Assembly (NCBI GenBank): GCA_049487715.1
Contig: CP150567.1
Location: 1 to 64,000, forward strand
Length of the DNA: 64,000 nucleotides
Direction: 5' to 3'
From: Pycnococcus provasolii
Lineage: Eukaryota; Chlorophyta; Pseudoscourfieldiophyceae; Pseudoscourfieldiales
The position numbers and the translations under genes are program-made. How positions within the stretch are numbered: the first letter of the stretch is position 1; each line of letters starts with the position of its first letter. Positions 54,557 to 63,672 of the stretch are shown here, one piece after another. A model generated the notes under the pieces. It had not been told where the DNA came from and searched no databases. It saw only the letters and a program-made list of their open reading frames with translations.

Positions 54557-55209
54557 GTTGGAGGAAGCAGCTAACACGGCGACGACGCTGACGGAGAGTA
54601 TGAATGGAGTAGGCAGAGGGCAGGGGTGGGACCAAGGCCCTCGTAACCCTAACCCTAACATCATCTCAAGGCTCTATCGTAGGGGCTTTCCTGTTCTCCC
54701 GACGAACTGTTCTTCTTTTGTGTGGGACTTCCCTTGCATAGTTCTTACCTTAACTAACCTTAACCTTGCGAACCGAAGGGGCCCACGCTTAAGTAGTCTT
54801 ATTTTAGCGGTCTTGCTGAGGCCCTTGCTACCAAATAAGTAGGTGGCCTCTGTTCTTGTTTGAGCCGGCCCTTATTATTATATAGAAGTAGGTTCACACG
54901 CGTTTTGCCAATCCAATCCGGCCATCATCACTCCCTGTACCACTTCGAATCCGGGATTCATTCCGAACACATACATTACCTATAGTTCTAACCTTAAGTA
55001 CCAACAGGTAGGACTTACCAGCGTCCAGCAACAGCTAGCTGAAGACAACATGGCGTTTGGTGGGGACATTCAGCAGGTATCGTTGTACTAGTCTTGCACA
55101 GCTCAGGTCAGGTCAGCGGTGCGCGACTCTTCTGTCCTGGCTCTATCGTAGCAAACAATCAGTTCACTGCGCCTTTGTGTGGGCACGGCACGTGCACTTG
55201 CGCCGACGC
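54557..55209. other. Divergent intergenic with telo-box
   Basis: Contains GTAACCCTAACCCTAAC at 54643-54659 near the RCC1-like gene. A degenerate AACCTTAAC stretch is near 54750. Upstream open frame of the WD40 gene begins at 55057 but looks non-coding before 55210. Confidence 0.5.
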
Positions 55210-56325
55210 ATGGGATGCTGCACGGGAGGCGCTTCGTCGGCGTCAGGCCGGCAAATTGCACCTGCACCTCAACCCAAGCGGCGGGACGGCACGTTGTACA
55301 TCGTGACGGCGTCCTCGGATAGCACCGCGCGCATCTGGAACGTCGTGACTGGAGAGTGCGCTGACGCGATTAGAGGACACGACGGCAAAGTCCTCTCTTG
55401 CAGCAGGTCGCCAGTAGGAAATCTTTTCGTCACCACAGGCTTGGATAAGACGGCGAAAGTATGGAGCGAAGAGGGCAAATGCCTGCAAACGCTAACAGGA
55501 CACACGAGCTACGTGACATGTTGCTCCTTCAGTCCAGACGGTATGACGGTAGTCACTGGAAGCGGCGACGCCGAATTGAGACTGTGGGACGTGCAAACAG
55601 GTGCCTGCTTGAAGACGCTAAAGGGACATGAGCAAATTGTGACGTCGTGCGCCTTTTCTCCCGACGGCTCGAAGATCGTCACCGCCTCGAAAGACAGAAA
55701 AGTGCGTATCTGGAGCGTCGTCGGGGGCAACACCGTGAAAACGCTGAAGGAATCACATGCGGAATCACATACCGTGACCGGCTGCAGCTTCTCTCCTGAC
55801 GGAACGCGAATAGCGCTCACAACCTGGACTGAAAGAAACAATTGCAGATTGTACGACGCGGTCACGGGCAACCGCGTCCTAACACTGACTGGCCACACTG
55901 ACGTAGCGCTCTCGTGCGTTTTTTCTTCCAGCGGCCTGCAAATTGCTACAACAAGCAGTGACAGAACTTGCCGCGTGTGGAATGCATCCACGGGCGAGTG
56001 CATCTCTACACTGGAGGGCCATGCGGATGCCGTGGGTTCTTGCGCATTCTCGTCTGACACCGCACATATTTGCACTGTCAGCCGGGACATGACGGCGAAG
56101 GTCTGGGACTGGAGGAAGAAAGAGCCGGTGTGTGTACGAACGCTCGTTGGACATACAGGCGCTTTGAACAGCTGCGCCTTCCTCTTGATGGCCAGCGCTA
56201 AGGTGCCGCTTAGCCCTGGAGCACGAGGCGGCTTTGCCATCGAACCGGGACCGGCAGCTGAATGGACGCCGGTGAAAAGAGACGTGTTCAGAACGTCCTC
56301 GTTCGCGTGGTATCCCTCTGTATAA
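55210..56325 (+). CDS. WD40-repeat protein with predicted lipid anchor
   Basis: 371 residues from ATG 55210. The start MGCCTGGASS has Gly2 for N-myristoylation and Cys3/Cys4 for palmitoylation, so membrane attachment is predicted. Seven WD40 repeats follow (LYIVTASSDSTARIWNVVTG, GHDGKVLSCSRSPVG, LTGHTSYVTCCSFSPDG, VVTGSGDAELRLWDVQTG, LKGHEQIVTSCAFSPDG, IVTASKDRKVRIWS, LEGHADAVGSCAFSSD), one full propeller with no other domain. The repeat style (ACLKTLKGH, CVFSSSGLQIATTSSDRT) is that of many algal and bacterial WD40 scaffolds. No specific function. Confidence 0.85.
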   Translation: MGCCTGGASSASGRQIAPAPQPKRRDGTLYIVTASSDSTARIWNVVTGECADAIRGHDGKVLSCSRSPVGNLFVTTGLDKTAKVWSEEGKCLQTLTGHTSYVTCCSFSPDGMTVVTGSGDAELRLWDVQTGACLKTLKGHEQIVTSCAFSPDGSKIVTASKDRKVRIWSVVGGNTVKTLKESHAESHTVTGCSFSPDGTRIALTTWTERNNCRLYDAVTGNRVLTLTGHTDVALSCVFSSSGLQIATTSSDRTCRVWNASTGECISTLEGHADAVGSCAFSSDTAHICTVSRDMTAKVWDWRKKEPVCVRTLVGHTGALNSCAFLLMASAKVPLSPGARGGFAIEPGPAAEWTPVKRDVFRTSSFAWYPSV

Positions 56326-56478
56326 TTTTAATTGATAATACTGTACCGTGCTACATACCAATCAACTTCAAGTATTCCCGGTACTCCTACCCTTCTCAAA
56401 CTCAAAGCAGGAGCAGTTCACGGCCGTCGTGTTGCGTCACGGACGCAATAATGAGAAATACGAGTAAATTACATAGAG

Positions 56479-57756
56479 TCAGTTTTCACACTGTCGTGCA
56501 TCTGCCGAAGTGCGGAAACCATCTGCAACGAGCACCGCCTCATCCATTCTTGCTCTCTCATCGTCATTCAGCCGAAAGCTCGAAAGTGTCGCGCACGCAT
56601 ACTCCAGCACGCCCGCGCTCGTCTCGTGAGCACGCATCGCCGACAACACCTGATCCACGCCGCCCTCATCGACGACGCGTGATTGGTTCTCCGCGTGATT
56701 GGAAGACAAGCTCCAAAGTGCGCTGCACGCGTGCTCCTGCACGCCCGCGCTCGTCTCATGAGCACGCATCGCCGACAACACCTGAGCCACGCCGCCCGCA
56801 TCGCCGATGCGTGATTGGTTTTCCGCGTGATACGCACCCAAGCTCGAAAGTGTCGCACACGCATACTCCTGCACGCGTGCGTTTGCTTCGTGAGCACGCA
56901 TCGCCGACAACACCAGAGCCAAGCCGCCCTCACCGACAATGCGTGATTTGTTCTCCGCATGATTGACAGACAAGCTCAAAAGTGCCCAGCACGCATGCCC
57001 CTGCACATCCGCGCTCGTCTCGTGAGCACGCATCGCCGACAACACCAGAGCCAAGCCACCCTTACCGACAATGCGTGATTTGTTCTCGGCGTGATTGCAA
57101 GACAAGCTGAAAAGCGCCAAGCACGCATGCCCCTGCACATCCACGCTCGTCCCGTGAGCACGCATCGCCGACAACACCAGAGCCAAGCCACCCTCACCGC
57201 CGATGCGTGATTGGTTCTCCGCATGTCTGGCAGACAAGCTCCAAAGTACCGCACACGCATGCCCTTGCACATCCTCGCTCGTCTCGTGAGCACGCATCGC
57301 CGACAACACCAGAGCCACGCCACCCTCATCGACGATGTGTGATTTGTTCGCCGCGTGATCGCAAGCCAATGTCCAAAGTGCGCTGCACGCGTACTCCTGC
57401 ACGCTCGCGTTTGTCTTGTGATAACGCATCGCCGCTAATATGGGTTTTATGGCGCCCGCCTGAACGATGCGTGTTTGGTTCGAGGTGTGGTCATTGGAGG
57501 AGAGGTTGGCAAGTGCTATCAGTGCTTCGGATTGCACGGAGGGGCTGGAGGCATTGTGACGCATGAGGGCTAACAATACACCAAGGCCGCCCGCATCAAC
57601 GAGAGAAGTTCGGTTCGACGGGTGATTTTCGGAGAGGTTGGCAAGTGCTTTTAACAGCATGAAAGCGCTCGTCTCGTCCATGCCGCGAACACGCACGCCT
57701 TGGAAAGCCGCCACGGGCATGGGGGATCGGGATGGCGAGCTTGGCAGACGTGGCAA
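56479..57756 (-). CDS. Armadillo-repeat protein with near-identical repeats
   Basis: 425 residues from ATG 57756 (in-frame ATG 57720 also possible). Nine ARM repeats of 42 residues follow the pattern VQ-x-HACSALWSLS-x-NHAENQSRI-x-x-x-GG-x-ALVLSAMRAHETS. Repeats 4-8 are close to identical at DNA level, pointing to recent tandem duplication. ARM arrays form a superhelix that binds extended peptides; similar algal proteins are annotated as vacuolar protein 8-like or importin-alpha-like, but no further domain is present. A telo-box lies 26 bp upstream of the start. Confidence 0.85.
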   Translation of the reverse strand: MPRLPSSPSRSPMPVAAFQGVRVRGMDETSAFMLLKALANLSENHPSNRTSLVDAGGLGVLLALMRHNASSPSVQSEALIALANLSSNDHTSNQTRIVQAGAIKPILAAMRYHKTNASVQEYACSALWTLACDHAANKSHIVDEGGVALVLSAMRAHETSEDVQGHACAVLWSLSARHAENQSRIGGEGGLALVLSAMRAHGTSVDVQGHACLALFSLSCNHAENKSRIVGKGGLALVLSAMRAHETSADVQGHACWALLSLSVNHAENKSRIVGEGGLALVLSAMRAHEANARVQEYACATLSSLGAYHAENQSRIGDAGGVAQVLSAMRAHETSAGVQEHACSALWSLSSNHAENQSRVVDEGGVDQVLSAMRAHETSAGVLEYACATLSSFRLNDDERARMDEAVLVADGFRTSADARQCEN

Positions 57757-57950
57757 GGGACGGTGGCACAGGGCCCTCGCCGTAACCCTAACCCTAATCG
57801 TCGCAGGCTGAGGGGTGGTCTGTAGTTCACACCAAGTTCACACGTGTATTAACCCGCGGGGGGCAAAAGGGGGGCTCCTTCAGAGTTTGGCTCCTTCCCT
57901 TTTCGCCATTTCGCCTTTTCGCGTGAGGGAGGGACGGACGGCTGTCGGCC
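57757..57950. promoter_or_regulatory. Bidirectional promoter with telo-box
   Basis: Divergent gap between the ARM gene and the TMCO4-like gene. GTAACCCTAACCCTAAT lies at 57782-57798. Confidence 0.55.
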
Positions 57951-59712
57951 ATGGAGGAGGAGCACCTGCCTCGCCTCGACAGCTCGTCGTACCCGCGTGA
58001 CGTGCGCGGTGCGCTCGCGACACTGCTCGCCGTCTCGTGCAAGCGCATGCGAAACACGCCGGGGATGCAGGCGCCTGAGTCAGTGGACCACCACAACGCT
58101 TTCTACCGAGCTCTCGTCACCCAAGTGCTCATGGCGCTGAGAATCACAGACGTCGACGAAAAAAAACGAGTGATGGACGTTTTGCTCTCCGACGATGACA
58201 ACCTAGAATGCGCGCGCTCGTGCGCGAGCCAACTTGACGAAGACAAGCGGCCTGTCGCGTTTGCGGCGGTGCTTTGCGCTTGCGTGTCAGGGCAAACAAA
58301 CCACGGCGCGGGCATGAACGACGATGGTGAAACGCGCGAATTTCTGCTCAAGCGCAACTACGACGCGCGAGCTCGTTTGGCACTGCAAGAGCTCGCACAC
58401 ATCCTTAAGATCACGGATGGCCAAATGGCTTCTGCGGAGTGTGCGCTTGCCGGATTGACTCGTGAGAAACCACGGAGTGCCACGGACGAAGAAATGTCTA
58501 CCGCTTCTACAGAAGACTCATTCTCACTCGCAAGGATGAAGCGGCTCGCCATCGTCGGGAGCTGCAGCCGTTCTTGCGGGCGCCGCATTTGCTGCAACGG
58601 CTGGGGCGCTCGTGGCTCCAACCTTGGCAGCGGGATTGGCGAGTATCAGCGGCGCAATCACCGCCGCTGCTCCTGCTAGCCACGCCGCCGCCGTTGCTGC
58701 CTCAGCAGCTGCTGCAGCAGGCTCCAGCGCGGGAACCGCTGCCGTCAGTGGAGCGGCAGCAGCATACGGTGGATCTGTAGCTGGTTTTCGAACCAGCAAT
58801 CTCGTCGACGACGTCGATCACTTTCAATTTGTGCGTGTGCACAACGTAGTGCGTCTTGACGGCGCACGATTTGCTCGATTGGCTGTTACCGTCGGCGTCG
58901 TGGGTTGGCTTCCTTTCAACGCGAGCCAAGACGACATCAAGCTTGCGTTTCGAAAGCCGTTCGAAACAGCACGACACGACGACTCAGAGGTTGTCGCCTT
59001 GGAGTGGGAAAGCGAAGAACTTGCCACGCTCAGCAATTCCCTATGGAAGTTTGCTCGCTCTCAGGTGTTCTCCCAGGTCATTCAAGAGGTTGGCACGCAC
59101 ACCGTGCTCGCTGGTGTCGTCTCAGCGGCGGCACTTCCGTCGTCGATGGCATCTGCTCTTGGCGTAATCGACAACCCGATGCATCTCGTCATGAATCGTT
59201 CGATTGAGGCTGGCCGCCTACTCGCCAAGTCACTCGCCAATGGCGTTCATGGCGATCGCCCGGTGACCTTCGTTGCATTTGGAATGGGTGCCAGGCTCGT
59301 TTTCCAAGCTCTTCTTGAATTGGGCAGATTGCCAAATGACGATGGTTTGGGCATTGTTCAAAATGTTCTCCTCGTCGGCGCGATGGTAGACACCAACACT
59401 GAAAAGTGGAATATCGCTCGACGCGTCACAGCCGGCCGTTTGGTAAACGCGTACAGCAAAGAGGATGTGACCCTCAGCTTGGGTTATCGCACAGCTAGCG
59501 TGACAACATCCGTCGCCGGCTTGAAAGGAATTCGTGATGTGAAAGGCGTGGAGAACGTCGACTTGACGAGGTTTGTCGCGGATGCCATGTCGACGGCAGG
59601 ATTCGGAAGCGAGTGGCTTTCCCAAAGTGCGTACGCACGTCTCATGCCAGAAATCATGGATCTCACCGGATTTTCAGCATCTTCCCTCTCCTCCTCACCT
59701 GTATGTATGTAA
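57951..59712 (+). CDS. TMCO4/DUF726-family membrane protein, +1 frameshift, Ser nucleophile missing
   Basis: Frame 1 (from ATG 57951) gives the helical N-terminal part ending FSLARMKRLAIV. The family's hydrophobic core continues in the next frame as GAAAVLAGAAFAATAGALVA, PTLAAGLASISGAI and on to 59712. Removing one G from GGG at 58557-58559 would join them. The C-terminal domain matches TMCO4: EVVALEWESEELATLSNSL, VIDNPMHLVMNRSIEAGRLL, DRPVTFVAFGMGARLVFQAL, VLLVGAMVDTNTEKW, VTAGRLVNAYSKEDVTLSLG and VAGLKGI. At the elbow, family members read G-F-S-L-G; here it is A-F-G-M-G, so the nucleophile is Gly. A base error, a real lesion, or recoding could explain the shift. Confidence 0.8.
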
Positions 59713-59813
59713 GAAAACTCAGAAAAAATTGACTTGAAATTTACAGTACACACCATTATTGCCACCACCTGGTAATCACAACGTCGTCCTCGTCGTCGTC
59801 GTCGTCGTCGTCG

Positions 59814-62800
59814 TCATCGCATACCAGTTCCTGCGCCCGATGATCGGTCGAATGTTGGTCGACCAACGCCGGCAGGAACTGTGTGCGGTCTCTGCCCCAT
59901 GGCCATGTTCATCACCTCTGCTGAACTGTGAATGGAGTCGACATTCGTCACCCATTGTCGCGTTTTCGGTCGAGGTGCGGGTTTCTCCATGTCGCTGATG
60001 TGCAGTAGATGTGCGAGCGTGCCATGATTTCTGCCGGCAACGCCCGGGAAATTGATGCGTTTGTGTGACTTCGGAATGTAAACCTTGGCGCTCCGAGGTA
60101 CCAACAGCGCCTTCTTCTCCTTCTGCATCGTGACGCGGTGCATCCACGGAAGCTTCGTGAGCTGAGTTGCAATTTCGTCGGGTTCGCGCCCAAGTTCCTC
60201 CTCCGGACCTTGAATGTACGACTCTGGCAGCGGCTGCTCGAGCTCCTGCGCCGTCGGAGGTCGCATCGACGATGCTGCCCAGGTCGATATGTCGTACACA
60301 TTCCAGCTGTCGACACCGAACTCGCCAACGCGAACACCCTGCGCGGTCCACAGAATCACGGAGCAATCGGATCCACCGCTCATGATCATCGCCTCGCGCT
60401 TGCCCGGCTCCGCATTCACCCAGTCCAGCGCCGTGACGCCAGACTTGTGAGCTCGCCAGAAGTGCTGCTCGCTCACCAACGAAACGCCAGCCGACTTCGC
60501 CGCGGCGGCAGCCGCCTTGGACTTAAGAGGCGCCGTGTCGAGCACCCACACCTTAATGAAGCCCGCGGAGTCGCCAGTCACGATGTTTGAGTCGTCGTTT
60601 GCCACACACAGTGCGACGACACTCTCTTGCTTCACGTGATTTGTCTCCTTCTCGTGGAACATCGTGCCGTCGACGGAGTTCCAAAGACGGAGGCACCCAT
60701 CGGCGTACAAGGCCAGAAGCACATGTGATGCGGTGTTCAAAAACACAAGGCCTTCCACTGAACATTCGGAATGGTCGTCGTCGATCGCATCCTTCCACCC
60801 ACGCTCCATGGCGGATGATGCCCTGCGAGCAATGCTCGGTGGAATGAGCTTCATCTTCGTGGCACCCGAGTCGATGTTCCAAAGCAGAATCTCGCCGTCA
60901 TACCCTCCCGTTGCAAGCACGGAGTTGGATCCCATGGCTGTGCTGGTGATGTCCTCGGCGTGACCCACGAGTCGACGAGACACGGGCACCTCCTTCGCCT
61001 GGTCTGAATCCTCCCAGAAGGTCACCTTTCGATTCCATCCCACGCCGATAATGTGCTTCGAGTGGAAGCCGCCCTGCACATATTGAATTCCCGTCACCTC
61101 CTCGTCGCCGTTGCCGACGAGCGTCTTGAGGCAAGATCCGTTGCTGAAATTCCACATCTTCAGCTCGCCGTTCGAGCTTCCGGTTATCAGGCGCCTTCGC
61201 ATGTTGTCAAATCCCATCGCGGTGATTTTGGCGGTCCCGTGAACGCGCGCAAACTTAAAACGCATGGCGCCGGTGGTGACATCCCAGACGCACACGACGG
61301 ATCCAAAGTCGCCCGACACAGCCTCCATGAAGTCGGGATTGAACAGCGCGCACGAAATGCTCGCCATGTGCGCGTTGCCGCCGCTCTCCTCGCGCGCTCG
61401 CAGCGGCCACTGCTTGAGCTTCAGCGTTCCCGTCACCAGGCACTTCTTGTCGCTGTCGTACAGGATCGCTCCAATCTTGTTCTCCGGGCGGTACGCCGTC
61501 TTGTCGTGCAGCACCTGAATGCACCGGTGGTTTCGTATGTCCCAGATTCGAATCTGCTTGTCAACTCCGAGCGTGATTATCTGCGTGTCGTTGATAATCA
61601 CGTCCTGCACACTCGACAGGTGCCCGGTGAGTGTCGCCATCGGCTTCTGCGAGAACGGGTTCCACAGCAGGATGTTGCGGTCCATGCCGCACGACGCGAT
61701 GAACTTGTACTGCCTCGACCAGTCGAACGCGTACACGCTCTTGTTGTGCCCCGCAAGCGTTCGCGTGGGCATGCGTCGCTCGACGTCTGTGAGGCAGATG
61801 AGTTTGTCGAGCGAGCACGACGTGATGGCGTTGAGGTCGGAGACGTACCGCGCGCGCGACACCCAGTCGGTGTGTGGCTTGACTTTCCAGATGGACGTGA
61901 ACACGAAGCGGTCGTACAGGTTCAGCATGTCGTCCTCAGCCTTCTCCTTGAGCGACATCATCTGCACGTACCCGCCCGCGTCACCCTGCACGAGCACGTC
62001 GCCGCCTCGGTTCTCCGGCGTCCACGTGTCGAGCGTCATCGGCACGTGCTCGAGGTCTGAGAGGCTGCCGACGAGCTCCATTTTCTCCGACACGTCGTAG
62101 AGGTGCATGCTCCTGCTGTGGCTTGCGACTGCGATCTTGTGGTGGCGTGGCAGGTACGCGACGTCCGTCACCCACGCGTTGCCGACGCGCAGCGAGCGGT
62201 ACACGGAGAGTTCGTGTCGGTTCCACAGCTTGACGGTACCGTCGCGTCCGGCGGATATGTACCTGTCGCCAAGCACAGGTCCCTTGATGTTCGAGATGGG
62301 CTCGCGGTGCGCGAGACTATCCGGGCACGCGTCTGGGAAATCCTGCTCGACGTACTCGTAGCGCGTTTCGCTGTCTCTCATGACGGACGTTCCCTGGTTC
62401 TCAAGCAGCATGTACGTGCTGAACTCGTCCCAGTCGATCGTTCCGTCGCTGTTGGCATCCACCTTCATGAATAGGCGTCTGAGCTGGTCTTTGTTGAACA
62501 GCGACTCCGTTTCGTTGGAGACTTCGTTTTTCTTGCCGAGCACGCCCTCGAACGCCGTGACAAACTCGTCAATGTCGAGCGAGCCTCCCGCGTCTTTGTC
62601 CGCGAGCTGGAACGCGCGTTTGAGTGACATGAGCATGTCGAGGTTGATGTTATCCTCGAGCGTCTTTCCCGACGCGGCCTTTCCCGACGCATCCTTCTGC
62701 GAGGTTGCGGACAGCGTGCGCGACGGATGACTTGGCAAGGCGGCGCCTGAAGAAGTGTCTGAAATACCACGGTCAATACCATGACTAGGATTCCCATTGT

Positions 62801-62879
62801 TATGATGATCCCCCGGGACCTGGACCTCTGAATGGGAAGACGCCGGCGCAGGTGCTGCCGACGGTGCCGAGGACGCCAT
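59814..62879 (-). CDS. EF-hand and WD40 protein, WDR49-like (probable ciliary)
   Basis: 1021 residues from ATG 62879; an ATG at 62897 adds six. A disordered leader precedes two EF-hands with complete loops (D94-E105, DKDAGGSLDIDE, and D141-E152, DANSDGTIDWDE). Two WD40 propellers with about 12-13 blades follow (DRYISAGRDGTVKLWNRHEL, VTDVAYLPRHHKIAVASHS, YAFDWSRQYKFIASCGMDRN, LTGHLSSVQDVIINDTQI, LITGSSNGELKMWNFSNG, LVGHAEDITSTAMGSNSVL, IVTGDSAGFIKVWVLDT). The basic tail resembles a docking segment. EF-hand plus tandem WD40 is the layout of WDR49/WDR64-type ciliary proteins. Calcium-responsive scaffold by inference. Confidence 0.85.
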   Translation of the reverse strand: MASSAPSAAPAPASSHSEVQVPGDHHNNGNPSHGIDRGISDTSSGAALPSHPSRTLSATSQKDASGKAASGKTLEDNINLDMLMSLKRAFQLADKDAGGSLDIDEFVTAFEGVLGKKNEVSNETESLFNKDQLRRLFMKVDANSDGTIDWDEFSTYMLLENQGTSVMRDSETRYEYVEQDFPDACPDSLAHREPISNIKGPVLGDRYISAGRDGTVKLWNRHELSVYRSLRVGNAWVTDVAYLPRHHKIAVASHSRSMHLYDVSEKMELVGSLSDLEHVPMTLDTWTPENRGGDVLVQGDAGGYVQMMSLKEKAEDDMLNLYDRFVFTSIWKVKPHTDWVSRARYVSDLNAITSCSLDKLICLTDVERRMPTRTLAGHNKSVYAFDWSRQYKFIASCGMDRNILLWNPFSQKPMATLTGHLSSVQDVIINDTQIITLGVDKQIRIWDIRNHRCIQVLHDKTAYRPENKIGAILYDSDKKCLVTGTLKLKQWPLRAREESGGNAHMASISCALFNPDFMEAVSGDFGSVVCVWDVTTGAMRFKFARVHGTAKITAMGFDNMRRRLITGSSNGELKMWNFSNGSCLKTLVGNGDEEVTGIQYVQGGFHSKHIIGVGWNRKVTFWEDSDQAKEVPVSRRLVGHAEDITSTAMGSNSVLATGGYDGEILLWNIDSGATKMKLIPPSIARRASSAMERGWKDAIDDDHSECSVEGLVFLNTASHVLLALYADGCLRLWNSVDGTMFHEKETNHVKQESVVALCVANDDSNIVTGDSAGFIKVWVLDTAPLKSKAAAAAAKSAGVSLVSEQHFWRAHKSGVTALDWVNAEPGKREAMIMSGGSDCSVILWTAQGVRVGEFGVDSWNVYDISTWAASSMRPPTAQELEQPLPESYIQGPEEELGREPDEIATQLTKLPWMHRVTMQKEKKALLVPRSAKVYIPKSHKRINFPGVAGRNHGTLAHLLHISDMEKPAPRPKTRQWVTNVDSIHSSAEVMNMAMGQRPHTVPAGVGRPTFDRSSGAGTGMR

Positions 62880-63672
62880 AACACAAAGACACGCCACACA
62901 AAGAGCAAACTAAGACAAAAAAAAAAGAAAAAAACGAAAAACGAAAAACGAGAGCACAGAGAGCAAGCACGTAAGAGCTATGATACTAGTATTTATGAGA
63001 TAGAAGAATGACACCAGTGACACCAAGCAAGGGCAAGGTCAAGGGGAGGCTTAATTAAGCGGAAACCAACCAGGCAACAACGCCGGGACGGGAAAGGAAG
63101 AAGCGGAAGCGGAAAGCAGCTTAATACCCGTAGTCTAATAAGCCAGCAGCTTAAGTGGTCTTAAGGGGGGGAACGTAAAACCTTACCGTACAGGTACACC
63201 GGGAAACAAAACAAGAAAGAAGGTCGACGTTGACTCCCGGCTCCGGAGCTCTTTCTCTGACCACTTCGGTCAACGTCAGGCATCAGGGAAAAGCTTTTCC
63301 AGTACAGTACAGTACCAAGGGGAAAATAACAAAGGGGAACCCTAAGTCGTAAGTTACCCTAGGGCAATTCCCTTAAACCCTAACGCCTTCCATCAACACC
63401 ATAGACTAGGTAAGGTACCTTTATGGGTACTTCCTAGTTCAGAAGGATTATCGTACGTAGTGGACTATCTACAGTATGTGACCACGTTGCGCACGTTCAG
63501 TACGTGCGTGTTTCTTGCTTGCTTTGAAAAGACACATTTGTCGGCATGTCTCAGCCTCTCAGGGACGACGCCGTGCATTTGGCGCATTCAGATGCATCGA
63601 GTTTGCGGTACTTATGGGTCCGGCACAGTGACATATGATTTACACCGTGTTGTAATTTACAGGAACGTTTCT
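62880..63672. other. Intergenic
   Basis: About 790 bp. One open frame (63460-63828, plus) overlaps the antisense gene and is not supported. A/C-rich leader near 62900, a CAGTACAGTAC repeat near 63300. Nothing else seen. Confidence 0.45.

Noticed and set aside
54930-54965. tRNA-like TTCGAATCC box
   Set aside because: The TTCGAATCC box is not accompanied by an A box, acceptor stem or anticodon arm at proper distance; the same applies to a match near 23652.
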